Shown one piece after another: positions 53,402 to 62,346 of a stretch of 64,000 nt of DNA. Source of the stretch: Isoptericola peretonis (GTDB lineage: Bacteria > Actinomycetota > Actinomycetes > Actinomycetales > Cellulomonadaceae); assembly GCA_023241745.1 (NCBI GenBank), contig JALQCY010000003.1, positions 1 to 64,000 of the forward strand, in the 5' to 3' direction. A program made the position numbers and the translations under genes. Within the stretch, counting starts at the first letter, position 1; every line of letters begins with the position of its first letter. Below the pieces are notes generated by a model, which ran no database searches, had not been told where the DNA came from, and was given only the letters and a program-made list of their open reading frames with translations.

Positions 53402-54055
53402 TCAGCCCACCCAGGCGGGGTCCGCGAGGAGCGCCCGCAGCTCGTTCACCAGGCGCGACGTGTGGAACCCGTCGGCGACGGCGTGGTGCACCTGCACGGC
53501 GAGCGGGAGCAGCACCCGGCCGTCGCGCTCGACGTAGCGACCGAGCGTGAAGATCGGCGCCAGGTGGCGCCAGCCGTCCCGGATGTTCAGCGTGAACCCG
53601 GTGAACGACGTCCACGGCAGGCTCGACACGTCGAAGGAGTTCGGCGGCGGCGCTCCCTGCGGGAAGAACTCGGTCGCCGAGGCGTGCTCCGCCAGCAGGG
53701 GCGCCGCGATGTCGTGGAAGGCCCCGAAGTCCGGGTCGTACGGCGCCCAGACGCACGCGAACGTCTCTCGCTCGGCGTTGAGCACCGTGAACGCCGGGTG
53801 CACCGTCGGCCAGACGGCGGGCGCGCCGTCGCCGGTCAGGACCGTCCGGAACTCGTCGTGCCGGTTGACGACCGTCGCCAGCGCCCACACCTGCGCGACG
53901 TACGTCTTGCGCGACGACGCACGCAGCGCCTCGACGAAGGCTGTCGCGTCCAGCTCGACGGTCATCGCGTACGTGCACGGCGACGCCTGCAGGTAGTGCT
54001 CGAAGTGCTGCCGGCGCGGCCAGGTGGCCAGGTCGATCGGGGCGGGAGTCTCCAT
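53402..54055 (-). CDS. Chloramphenicol acetyltransferase (type A, CatA-like)
   Basis: A 217-residue enzyme of the classic CAT fold and length. The catalytic motif HHAVADGFH (HHxxxDG, about residues 192-200) is intact, and the N-terminal RRQHFEHYLQASPCTYAMTVELD and TEFFPQGAPPPNSFDVSSLPWTSFTGF segments match CatA proteins. It would acetylate chloramphenicol with acetyl-CoA. Base composition is like the neighbours, so it looks chromosomal rather than recently acquired. The ATG has GACGCT (plus 54062-54067) 6 bases upstream. Confidence 0.9.
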   Translation of the reverse strand: METPAPIDLATWPRRQHFEHYLQASPCTYAMTVELDATAFVEALRASSRKTYVAQVWALATVVNRHDEFRTVLTGDGAPAVWPTVHPAFTVLNAERETFACVWAPYDPDFGAFHDIAAPLLAEHASATEFFPQGAPPPNSFDVSSLPWTSFTGFTLNIRDGWRHLAPIFTLGRYVERDGRVLLPLAVQVHHAVADGFHTSRLVNELRALLADPAWVG

Positions 54056-54080
54056 GCGCCCAGCGTCGCAGCGGGCGCCC

Positions 54081-54117
54081 GCACCGGCGCAGGGATTTTC
54101 GCCCCTCGCCCCGGTGC
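54081..54117 (-). terminator. Possible terminator at the end of the polysaccharide operon
   Basis: GCACCGG (54081-54087) pairs with CCGGTGC (54111-54117), with a shorter inner GGG/CCC pairing, after the MFS stop (54141) and upstream of the acetyltransferase promoter. The stem is interrupted, so termination is likely but not sure. Confidence 0.4.
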
Positions 54118-54140
54118 CACGAGCACGTCTGGCCGGGGGT

Positions 54141-55310
54141 CTAGCCGACCCCGGCTCGGGCGTACCCGACCGCGACGACGATGCCGAGCACGGCGAACCC
54201 CGCCCACGCCCAGCCACCCTGGGCGAGCGGCCCGCCGAGCAGCGCGCCCACGACGGACGACCCGACGACGCCGCCGACGGCGAGCGCCAGGCCGTTGACG
54301 CCGAACCGGGTGGCCACGGACGCGGCGGGCGCGCCGGCGGCCACGACGGCGCTCATGGCGGGCTGGAACACCATCTGCCCGAGGGTGAAGACGACCATCC
54401 CCGCGAGGAGCGAGGCGACGCCCGGGCCGCCGCCGAGGACGGCGATGCCCGCGCCCATGGTCGCGACACCCAGCGCGAGGACGGCGCGCACCCGCAGCCG
54501 CGCCTGCAGCCGGCGCGTGACGGGCACCGTCGTCGTGAGCACGAGGACGGCGGCCGCGGCGTACACCGCGCCGACACCGATGCCGCTGCCGAGCACGGCG
54601 TCCAGCCGCAGCGGCACGACGAGCTGCAGCTGCGTGAAGATCGCCCACGCCGCGGCGTTGAGCACGCAGAGCGCGAGGAGGTTGCGGCGCGCCTCACGAC
54701 GCATCCCGCCCGACCGCGGCGGGGCCGGAGCCTCGGTGCCGCGCGCCGCCGTGTCCGGCTCCGCCGCGCGGCCGAGTCCCCACCAGGTGAGCGGTGCGGC
54801 GGCGAGGAAGAGGCCCGCCGCGACCCAGCACACGACGTCGAACCCGGTGGCCACGAGCAGCCCGCCGAGCAACGGTCCGACGACGAAGCCCGCGTTGCTC
54901 AGCGCCTCGCGCCGGGCGAAGACGTCGGGCCGTGCGCCGCCGAGCCGTGCGTACGCGGCGTAGGACGCGGGATGGAAGAGCGCCCCGCCCAGCCCGACGG
55001 CGAGACCCGCGGAGCCGACGGCGACCGGCGTCGTCGCGAGCGCCAGCGCGCCGAACCCCGCCGCCCGCACGAGCACGCCGGCCACGATGGTGCGCCGCAC
55101 GCCCCACCGGTCGGCGAGGATCCCCGCCGGCAGCTGCAGCCCTTGCTGGGCGCCGGCACGAACCCCGGCGAGCAGGCCCACGAGCGCCAGGCCGAAGCCC
55201 AACCCGTCCGCGAGGTGCACGGCGAGCAGCGGCACGAGCACGTAGAAGCCCGTCGCCATGACGAAGGTGTTGGCGTACAGGGCGGGCAGCGCGCCCCGGG
55301 GAGGTGTCAC
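54141..55310 (-). CDS. MFS transporter of the polysaccharide-degradation operon
   Basis: A 389-residue transporter with about twelve hydrophobic segments. ADRWGVRRTIVAGVLVRAAGFGAL is the loop 2-3 motif A region; RREALSNAGFVVGPLLGGLL is the motif C-like helix. The GTG overlaps the upstream CE7 esterase stop (GTGA), so it is co-translated. It may import released (deacetylated, unsaturated) oligosaccharides or monomers; an efflux role is possible. Confidence 0.85.
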   Translation of the reverse strand: MTPPRGALPALYANTFVMATGFYVLVPLLAVHLADGLGFGLALVGLLAGVRAGAQQGLQLPAGILADRWGVRRTIVAGVLVRAAGFGALALATTPVAVGSAGLAVGLGGALFHPASYAAYARLGGARPDVFARREALSNAGFVVGPLLGGLLVATGFDVVCWVAAGLFLAAAPLTWWGLGRAAEPDTAARGTEAPAPPRSGGMRREARRNLLALCVLNAAAWAIFTQLQLVVPLRLDAVLGSGIGVGAVYAAAAVLVLTTTVPVTRRLQARLRVRAVLALGVATMGAGIAVLGGGPGVASLLAGMVVFTLGQMVFQPAMSAVVAAGAPAASVATRFGVNGLALAVGGVVGSSVVGALLGGPLAQGGWAWAGFAVLGIVVAVGYARAGVG

Positions 55311-56287
55311 CGCGGGCCGAGCACCCCCGCGAGCGCGGCGAGCTTGCGCGGGGTGTCGTAGGCCGCGCCGCCCTCGTGCCCGTTGTACGGGAACACCTCG
55401 ATCTGCGCCGGCCCGCCGTACCGGTGGTAGGCCGCGAAGACGGTGGACGGCGGGCAGACCTTGTCCATGAGCGCGACGGAGAACCATCCGGGGCACCGGG
55501 CACGCGCGGCGAAGTTGGTGGCGTCGAAGTACGACAGGGTGCGCATGACGTCCTCGACCTCGAACCGGTGGCCCTTGAGGTACCGCGCGATCTCGGAGTA
55601 CGGCCCCTCGTCGGTGATCTGCGACGCGCGCCGGTAGTGGCTGAGGAACGGCACGTCGGCGATCGCCCCGGCGAGGTCGTCGCGCAGGCCCGCGACGGCG
55701 AGCGCGAGCCCTCCGCCCTGGCTCCCCCCGAGCACCGCGACCCGCGCGGGGTCGACCTCCGGCAGCGCCTTGACGGCGTCCACGGCCCGCACGGCGTCGG
55801 TGATGAGCCGCCGGTAGTAGTGCTTGGCCGGGTCCTCGATGCCGCGGGTGAGGAACCCCGGCGAGGACGACCCGTGGCCCTCGGGCGCGACGTCCGGCGT
55901 GTCCGCGGTGGTCTTGCCGCCGCCGCCCTGGCCGCGGTTGTCCACCACCAGGTGCGCGTACCCGGCGGCGCTCCACGTCAGCCACTCCCACGGGACGCCG
56001 CGCCCGCCGTTGTACCCGATGTACTGCACGACGGCGGGCAGCGGACCGGAGCGCTCGCGCGGCAGCAGCAGCCACGCCTTGATCCGCTGGCCCGCCCAGC
56101 CGGAGAACGTCACGTCGCGCACCTCGACGGTGGCGAGGCCGGCGTCGAACGGCACGGACTCCGGCTCTGTCGCGGCTGCCGCCGCGGCGTCGAGCGTCAG
56201 CTTCCAGAACGCGTCGAAGTCCGCCGGCTCCTCAGGCTCGGGCCGGTAGGCGCGCAGGTCGTCGAGGGGCTTGTCGAAGAAGGCCAT
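55307..56287 (-). CDS. CE7 family acetylxylan esterase / deacetylase
   Basis: A 326-residue cytoplasmic alpha/beta hydrolase. The triad is Ser189 (GGSQGGG), Asp275 (LMDKVCPP) and His304 (YNGHEGG), at positions close to those of cephalosporin C deacetylase/Axe1 enzymes. FSGWAGQRIKAWLLLP and DNRGQGGG are also typical. CE7 enzymes remove acetyl groups from short oligosaccharides after import. The ATG at 56287 follows AGGAG. It lies 49 bp after the PL6 gene. Confidence 0.92.
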   Translation of the reverse strand: MAFFDKPLDDLRAYRPEPEEPADFDAFWKLTLDAAAAAATEPESVPFDAGLATVEVRDVTFSGWAGQRIKAWLLLPRERSGPLPAVVQYIGYNGGRGVPWEWLTWSAAGYAHLVVDNRGQGGGGKTTADTPDVAPEGHGSSSPGFLTRGIEDPAKHYYRRLITDAVRAVDAVKALPEVDPARVAVLGGSQGGGLALAVAGLRDDLAGAIADVPFLSHYRRASQITDEGPYSEIARYLKGHRFEVEDVMRTLSYFDATNFAARARCPGWFSVALMDKVCPPSTVFAAYHRYGGPAQIEVFPYNGHEGGAAYDTPRKLAALAGVLGPR

Positions 56288-56336
56288 GCGAGCTCTCCTG
56301 GGGTGGTCGCGTGCGGGTGGTGATGGCGGGGGCCGG

Positions 56337-57845
56337 TCAGGGCGCCGCGGGGCCGACGTCGTCCCGCTCGAGCGGCCGCCGGGTGACGGGCGCACCGGAC
56401 ACCTCGTCGGCGCCGACGTCGGGCCGGACGTCGCGGGGCTGGCCGTCCAGGTCCTCGACGAGGAACGGGTACGAGCCGACGGCCGTGTTCATGGCGGGGC
56501 CGGGACGCAGTCGCCAGAGCCCGCCGGAGCGGACCAGCAGCGGGTCGACGACACGCACCTCGCGCGGCGCGGCGTCGATCCCGAGCGTGGCGGCCCCGGT
56601 CGGGGAGGCGACGTTGCCGGAGTACGTGACCCCGGCGGGCTGCTTGTGCTCCACGAACAGCGGCCCGGCCGCGCCGACGACGAGGTTGTCGGCCACGAGG
56701 GAGTCCACCGGCGGGTAGAGGTAGTTGGCCCCGACCTCGATGCTCGACGCGTTGTCCACGAACGTGTTGTGCACGACGGTGGCGCGGTGCACCCGCCAGT
56801 GCGCCGACGTCGAGCCGGACCCGTCGACGTCGCCGCCGTCGATCTGCAGCGCCGCGGTGTACCCGGAACCGGCGAGCCCTTCGAAGTAGTTGCCGTAGAC
56901 GAGCTGGTCGTCGCCGTACAGCCGCACGCCGCCCGTGCCGGGCTTGCCCTCGCCGAGGAAGTAGTTGCCCTGGATGACGTTGCGGTCCCCGCGCCGCGCG
57001 ACGAACGCGCCCGCGGACCGGCGCACGGTGTTGTACCGGACGGTGTTGTCGTCACTCTTGATCGAGACGATCTCCGGGTCGGAGTCCGTGTTCTCGAAGA
57101 GGTTGTGCTCGACGACCGCGAACGAGCTCGAGTCGGACAGCGCGGACACCCCGAGCCGGATGGCCTCGCCGCCGTTCACCGGCTGGGCGGGGCTGTCGCC
57201 GAACCAGTTGTGGTCGATCCGGTCGTGCTGGGAGATCTGCGTCGCCCCGCCGTACACGGTGACGTAGTTCCCCATGAGCGTCTTGTCGTGGAACGCGTTG
57301 TGGTCGATGCGGTGGTGGCCGCTGCCCTCGCCGGAGATCTGCAGCCAGTGCCGCGACGACGTCGGGTCGGCGGGCGGCTCGAACCGCAGGGCCACGTCGT
57401 TGCGCGTGAACCGGACGTGCGTGGACGCCGTGATCTTCAGCGTGGTGCCGTTCCGGAAGGTGAGCCCGCGCACGACGACATGGCTGGACCGGGCGACCTC
57501 CAGCTGTCCGCCGGTGATCACGGCGCCGCCGAGCGTCGCCGGCTCGACGGTCACCGGGTGCTCCGCCGTGCCCGCCTTGTCGGCGAGCTTGACCATCGTG
57601 TACTCGCCGTCGGCCAGCACGATCCGGTCGCCGGGCAGAGCGGCCTTGAACGCCGCCGCCAGCTCGGCGCTGGTGGTCACGCGGACGGTACGCAGCGGGG
57701 CGGGCTCGGCGTCCTCCCCCGCGGCGGCAGCCGGGGCGTCGGCCGGCGCCGGGGCCGGGGCGGCGCCCGTGGCGTGGGCGGGCGCCGCAACGCCCAGGGA
57801 CAGCCCGACGGCCAGGACGAGAGGTAGCGCAACGTGCTTCTTCAT
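56337..57845 (-). CDS. Secreted PL6 polysaccharide lyase (chondroitinase B family)
   Basis: A 502-residue parallel beta-helix lyase with a signal peptide (about residues 1-26) and an Ala/Pro-rich linker. By position and spacing the catalytic pair is Lys263 (IVSIKS) and Arg284 (FVARRGD); Lys and Arg are 21 residues apart as in chondroitinase B (Lys250/Arg271), and Glu258 matches a calcium ligand. PL6 members cleave dermatan sulfate or alginate at uronic acids, leaving unsaturated ends. The ATG at 57845 has GGAGGAACC upstream. The neighbouring PL8 lyase favours a glycosaminoglycan-like substrate; alginate is possible. Confidence 0.9.
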   Translation of the reverse strand: MKKHVALPLVLAVGLSLGVAAPAHATGAAPAPAPADAPAAAAGEDAEPAPLRTVRVTTSAELAAAFKAALPGDRIVLADGEYTMVKLADKAGTAEHPVTVEPATLGGAVITGGQLEVARSSHVVVRGLTFRNGTTLKITASTHVRFTRNDVALRFEPPADPTSSRHWLQISGEGSGHHRIDHNAFHDKTLMGNYVTVYGGATQISQHDRIDHNWFGDSPAQPVNGGEAIRLGVSALSDSSSFAVVEHNLFENTDSDPEIVSIKSDDNTVRYNTVRRSAGAFVARRGDRNVIQGNYFLGEGKPGTGGVRLYGDDQLVYGNYFEGLAGSGYTAALQIDGGDVDGSGSTSAHWRVHRATVVHNTFVDNASSIEVGANYLYPPVDSLVADNLVVGAAGPLFVEHKQPAGVTYSGNVASPTGAATLGIDAAPREVRVVDPLLVRSGGLWRLRPGPAMNTAVGSYPFLVEDLDGQPRDVRPDVGADEVSGAPVTRRPLERDDVGPAAP

Positions 57846-57870
57846 GGTTCCTCCAGAGGTCGCGGGCTGG

Positions 57871-60360
57871 TCAGACGAACGACGCGGTGACGGTGGCGCC
57901 CGCCAGGCCGGCGGTGCGGGCGACGATCCGCCAGCCCGCGCCGCGGCGCGTCACGGTCACGCCCGGGTCGGCGGACACGAGGCGCAGGCCGTCGCGGTTC
58001 AGGTCGAGGACCACCTCCGCGCGGGTCTGCGTGGGGTCGCTCAGCGCGACCGTGGTGGGCCGGGTCCCGGCCGTGGCGCCGTCGCCGGTCCCGGGCTCGT
58101 GCACGACGACGGACGCCGGGCCGTCGGCGTGCAGCGACCCGCCCTCCCCCGGTTCCGCCGCACCGACCGGCACCGACGCGGGCGCCCAGAAGTTGGCGGC
58201 GAGCGTGCCGCCGAGCGCGACGGCGTGCACCGCGTCGTCCTGCCCCAGGACCCGCAGGCCGTCCGCCGTGCCGCACGCCTCGGCGAAGGCGGCCGTCCCC
58301 GCGGCGTCGGCGGCCGGGAGCATGACGTACGCGTACGTGCGACCGGCGGGCGCGGCGCCGTGGTCCAGCCATGCCGTGACGTACGGGCGTGTCACCGGGG
58401 TGTCGGTGCCGTACTTGACGTTGATCTCGCGCCAGGTGTGCGTGCGGTCCTCGCGCAGCGCGTGCAGCCGGGCGCCGCCGGGGAAGACGTACCCGGCCGT
58501 GCCGGACAGGTGGCACCAGCGCACGTCGTCGAGCGTGGCCGACCAGCCGTTGCCGATCCCCTGGGCGACGCCGTCGACCACGAGCGCCGCACCGTCGCGC
58601 ACCTTGCGGTTCTCGACGACCGTCTCGACGCCGCCTGCCGCGGGCGCGGTGATCCCGGAGCCGACGCAGACCACGGCGTCGTCGATGAGGAACCAGCTCT
58701 TGAGCGCCCGCAGGTCGGAGCCGCGGGCCCGCAGGTCCTGCCCGTACGCGCCGACCGTGGCGCCGGGCACGGCGGCTCCACCCACCCAGGTGGCCTCGCT
58801 CGTCTCGCGGAAGTGCGCGCTGTCCCCGAGGCGCGCGGTGTCGACGGTGGTGCCGGGCAGGCGGTAGGCGTCGACGGTGGGCCAGTAGTCCTCGCTGTAG
58901 TGGCCGAGGTCGTCGGTGTACAGCAGCACCATGCCGTCCGACAGGTGCCAGCCGTGCAGGTTCTCGTTCTGGATCGACTCGTAGTTGTACACGCGGGCGG
59001 AGTACGCGCTGACGCTCACCGTGAAGCCCGGCCGGTGGTGCACCGCCTTGTCCATCGCCGGGTACTGCCGGTGCGCGACGAGCGGGCCGCGCGGCGTCGG
59101 GCCCGCGGCCAGCAGCGCGTTCGCGGCGACGACGGACGCGGGCGTCGTGGCGGCGAGGAAGTCGCGGTAGGTGTCCTCCGTGATCCACTGCGCCACCAGT
59201 GCGGTGAGGGTCGCGGCCTGGGCCTCGGGAGCCGAGGGGATGAGTCGCAGCGTGCCCTCGATGACGGTCTGCGTGGGCGCGTGCCCCTGCTTGCTGGGCC
59301 GCGCGATCTCGCGCCCGCACACCGACGCGACCATGTCGCCGCGCACCATGAGCGGGTCGAAGGCGTCCGTGACCCACGCGTAGACGTTCTCCAGCGCCGG
59401 GTCCGTGATCTGCCAGGGCGAGTCGCCCAGCAGGTGCAGCAGCGACGACAGCGTGCCCAGCAGCTCCTTGCCGTAGCCGCCGTTGTACGGGTGCTTCCAG
59501 TGCTGCAGGAACGAGCCGTCGCGGAAGAAGCCCTCCCCCGTGCCCGCACCCTCGGCCGTGCCGCCGTCGACGAACGCGAGCACGCTGTTGGCGCCGCCGC
59601 CCTCGACGTCGCTGAGCGCGTCGCGCACGCGCAGCAGCGCGGCCTCGTCGCCGTCCAGCGACGCCCGCACGGCGACGACGGTCGCGATCCACACCCGGTT
59701 GGCGCCGGTGGCGATCTGCCGGTCGGCCCGCCACAGGTTGGGGTCGGGCGTGTAGTGGTGGATCGCGGCGGTGCTGCGCGCGAGCGCGCCGCCCAGGTGC
59801 CCCCGCAGCACGACGAGCGTGTCCGCGAGGGCCGAGGCGGCGCCGATCTCCCAGTCCCAGTCGTTGTCGAACCGCGGGATGCCGGGCCCGTAGACATGGT
59901 CGTGCATCCACGTGATGCCGTCGGCGACGGCGGCGGCCACCGCGGCGTCGCCCGCCACCGACGTGCCCGGCGTCGCCCAGGCGACGGCGATCGAGCGCAG
60001 GCGCTTGAACGTCGTGGTCACGGTGTTGGACCGGCTCCAGTCGGCCAGGTCGGGCCACAGGGACGGGCGGCCGGCTGTCCGGTCGAGCGTGGCGAGGACG
60101 GTCGTGGCCGCCTTGTCGACGCGCCTCACGGCGGCCTTGACGTGCGCGTCGGCCAGGTCGAGGCCCGGGCCGCCGGTCTGCAGCACGGCCCAGCGCTCGA
60201 CCAGCTCCGCCGTGGTCGAGGCGGGCGTCGCCCGCGCGGGCAGCGTCAGGGCGGGGGCCAGCGCGGCCGCGCCGGCGAGGGCGCCGAGGCCGCGCAGCAC
60301 GCTGCGGCGGCTGGGCGCGGTGGCCCGGTGGGCAGGCGTGGTCACGGTGTCGTTCTCCAT
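57871..60360 (-). CDS. PL8 polysaccharide lyase (hyaluronate/chondroitin/xanthan lyase), Tat-exported
   Basis: An 829-residue lyase. The twin-arginine signal SRRSVLRG (Arg18, Arg19) and a hydrophobic stretch precede the alpha/alpha toroid. Likely catalytic residues are Asn221 (TGANR), His287 and Tyr296 (GSFLQHWKHPYNGGYG, the same 9-residue spacing as in streptococcal hyaluronate lyase). The central beta-sandwich has VYNYESIQNENLHGWHLSDGM, a PL8 hallmark. It would cut (1-4) bonds next to glucuronic acid in a long-chain polymer. The ATG at 60360 fits the GAGAGG ribosome site better than the GTG one codon earlier. Confidence 0.93.
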   Translation of the reverse strand: MENDTVTTPAHRATAPSRRSVLRGLGALAGAAALAPALTLPARATPASTTAELVERWAVLQTGGPGLDLADAHVKAAVRRVDKAATTVLATLDRTAGRPSLWPDLADWSRSNTVTTTFKRLRSIAVAWATPGTSVAGDAAVAAAVADGITWMHDHVYGPGIPRFDNDWDWEIGAASALADTLVVLRGHLGGALARSTAAIHHYTPDPNLWRADRQIATGANRVWIATVVAVRASLDGDEAALLRVRDALSDVEGGGANSVLAFVDGGTAEGAGTGEGFFRDGSFLQHWKHPYNGGYGKELLGTLSSLLHLLGDSPWQITDPALENVYAWVTDAFDPLMVRGDMVASVCGREIARPSKQGHAPTQTVIEGTLRLIPSAPEAQAATLTALVAQWITEDTYRDFLAATTPASVVAANALLAAGPTPRGPLVAHRQYPAMDKAVHHRPGFTVSVSAYSARVYNYESIQNENLHGWHLSDGMVLLYTDDLGHYSEDYWPTVDAYRLPGTTVDTARLGDSAHFRETSEATWVGGAAVPGATVGAYGQDLRARGSDLRALKSWFLIDDAVVCVGSGITAPAAGGVETVVENRKVRDGAALVVDGVAQGIGNGWSATLDDVRWCHLSGTAGYVFPGGARLHALREDRTHTWREINVKYGTDTPVTRPYVTAWLDHGAAPAGRTYAYVMLPAADAAGTAAFAEACGTADGLRVLGQDDAVHAVALGGTLAANFWAPASVPVGAAEPGEGGSLHADGPASVVVHEPGTGDGATAGTRPTTVALSDPTQTRAEVVLDLNRDGLRLVSADPGVTVTRRGAGWRIVARTAGLAGATVTASFV

Positions 60361-60406
60361 CACGATCCCTCTCGTCGTCGAGCAGGTGGGTGGAACGCAG
60401 GGTGTG

Positions 60407-61726
60407 TCAGCCCAGGAGGGCGCGGCGCGTCACGGCGGCGGCCATCGCCGCGGCGCCGGCCGAGGTGGGATGCAGGCCGTCCCCGCTGTCGAAGGCGGGC
60501 GCCAGGCGCGCCGGCTCCGCCGGGTCGGCGAGGGCGGAGGCCACGTCGGCCACGGCGTCGAAGGCGCCCGCGCCCCGGCCCGCCTCCGCGAGCAGCGTCG
60601 CGTTGACCGCCCGGCGCTCCTCCTCGAGCGCGGGCGTCCAGCGCTGCCAGCCGCCGAACGGCGTGATCGTGGTGCCGACCACGCGCAGCCCCTGGTCGCG
60701 GGCGCGCAGCACGAGCTGACGGTAGCCGGCGAGGAGCACGGCGGGGTCCGTCTGGCTGGGCGGCTGCTGCAGGTCGTTGACGCCGAGCACGACGAGCAGC
60801 GCGTCCACGCCGGGCAGCGCGAGGGCGTCGCGGTCCAGGCGCGCCTGACCGCTCGGGCCGAACCGCTCGTCGTCGAGCAGCACGCGGTTGCCGCTGACGC
60901 CGAGGTTCGCGACGCCGACCGGTCCGCCGCGCTCCGCGAGGCGGCGGGCGAGGTGGTCGGTGAAGCGTTCGTCGGCGTCGTCCGGGGTGCCCACGCCCTC
61001 GGTGATCGAGTCGCCCAGCACCGCGACGCCGGGCACGCCCGGCCGTTCGACGTCGACGCCGACCAGCAGCACCGCGGACCGCGTCGTCTCCGCACCGTCG
61101 AACGCCGGTCCCGCGTCGGCGGTGAGGTCGCCGTCCCCGACGTACCCGGTGGCGTGCGTGTTGCGGTGGAAGCTCAGCGGCCCGGTGGGGCCGGGCAGGT
61201 GGACGCTGACCACCAGGTCGCCGCCGTCGGGCACGGCGCACCGCGCCGGGTCGCTGACGAGCGTGGCGCCCGCGGCGAGCAGCGCACCGCGCTCGCCGCC
61301 GAAGGTGAGGGTCGTGACGGTGGCCGGGTCGACGGCGGCCCCCGCGCCCCCGAGCCCCGCCGCACGACGCGCGACCGTCACCGACCCGACCCGCACGGGT
61401 GCCGTCGAGAACGTTCCGGCGAGCCGCACGCGCAGCACCCCCGTCCGGCCGGTGCCCGCGCTGAGCCGCAGCACGTGCCGCACCGTGCGGTCGGTGACGC
61501 CGCCCAGCACCAGGGGGTCGGTGGCCGTGGGACGGGTGTGCGCGGTGGCCCACGACGGCACCCAGGCCGTCGTGCGGGACGGGGTGCCGTGCGCGAGCGC
61601 GGCCACGCCGTCCAGCGCAGCGGCGCGCGGCGCGAGCAGCAACGCCCCGGTGGTGGCGAGCGCCCCGGCGAGCAGGGAGCGCCGCCCGACGGCGCCGGGA
61701 CGTGCCTGTGCGGTGGTGCCGGTCAT
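60407..61726 (-). CDS. Secreted SGNH/GDSL hydrolase
   Basis: A 439-residue exported esterase. The N-terminus has a twin-arginine-like signal (GRRSLLAGALATTGALLLA). An N-terminal beta domain precedes the SGNH domain: VLGDSITEG (nucleophile Ser), GVSGNRVLL (Gly and Asn), GVNDLQQPP (oxyanion Asn) and the DGLHPTSAG triad Asp/His. It probably removes acetyl or other acyl groups from the polymer before lyase attack. The ATG overlaps the YesL-like gene's stop (ATGA). Confidence 0.9.
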   Translation of the reverse strand: MTGTTAQARPGAVGRRSLLAGALATTGALLLAPRAAALDGVAALAHGTPSRTTAWVPSWATAHTRPTATDPLVLGGVTDRTVRHVLRLSAGTGRTGVLRVRLAGTFSTAPVRVGSVTVARRAAGLGGAGAAVDPATVTTLTFGGERGALLAAGATLVSDPARCAVPDGGDLVVSVHLPGPTGPLSFHRNTHATGYVGDGDLTADAGPAFDGAETTRSAVLLVGVDVERPGVPGVAVLGDSITEGVGTPDDADERFTDHLARRLAERGGPVGVANLGVSGNRVLLDDERFGPSGQARLDRDALALPGVDALLVVLGVNDLQQPPSQTDPAVLLAGYRQLVLRARDQGLRVVGTTITPFGGWQRWTPALEEERRAVNATLLAEAGRGAGAFDAVADVASALADPAEPARLAPAFDSGDGLHPTSAGAAAMAAAVTRRALLG

Positions 61727-62346
61727 GCGTCCTCCGTCTGGTCGAGGATCACGAGCCCCACCAGGACGGGGACGCTCGCGCACAGCAGCAGGGGGCCCGC
61801 GGGGACCACGAGCGAGAACACGGGGGTCGCGACGGCGGCGCCCAGCAGGGCCGTGCCGCGCGGCACCGAGGCGAACGCGAACCACAGCGCGCCGGGCACC
61901 CAGGTCGCCAGGGCCCCCTCGGGCCGTGCGGCCGCGGCCACCGCGAGCGCCAGGTGGTACGGCACGGCCGCGACCAGCAGGCCGATCGCGAGCATCACGA
62001 GGACGACGGCGGCCGGGCCGGAACGCCCGACGAGGAACACGACGTCGGCCACCAGCAGGGCGAGCCCCGCCGTCGACGCCACGCCGTGCCCGAGCAGCGG
62101 GCGCCAGTACGCGCGGAACGCGCGGAAGACCCCGGTGAACGACCGGCCGTCGCCGTCGGTGCGCCACCCGCGCAAGGTGTGGCCGACGGCGGCGAGCGCA
62201 GGGAGCCAGGTCACGACGCCCAGGCACAGGATCGCGAACGCGGCCCCCGCCGCCACCGGGTGGGCGAGCCACTCCAGCCAGCCCAGGAACGTCTGCGACC
62301 ACCGGCGCGAGCGGTCCTGCCGCGCGGGCGCCGGGGCGGCCGTCAC
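61723..62346 (-). CDS. YesL/DUF624 family membrane protein
   Basis: A 207-residue protein with about five hydrophobic segments and the DUF624 pattern (FLGWLEWLAHPVAAGAAFAILCLGVVTWLPALAAVGHTLRGW near the start). YesL-like proteins are encoded beside polysaccharide lyase and sugar ABC-transporter genes; the function is unknown. The GTG start overlaps the heparinase-like gene stop and its end overlaps the SGNH gene, so it is translated as part of the operon. Confidence 0.85.
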   Translation of the reverse strand: MTAAPAPARQDRSRRWSQTFLGWLEWLAHPVAAGAAFAILCLGVVTWLPALAAVGHTLRGWRTDGDGRSFTGVFRAFRAYWRPLLGHGVASTAGLALLVADVVFLVGRSGPAAVVLVMLAIGLLVAAVPYHLALAVAAAARPEGALATWVPGALWFAFASVPRGTALLGAAVATPVFSLVVPAGPLLLCASVPVLVGLVILDQTEDA

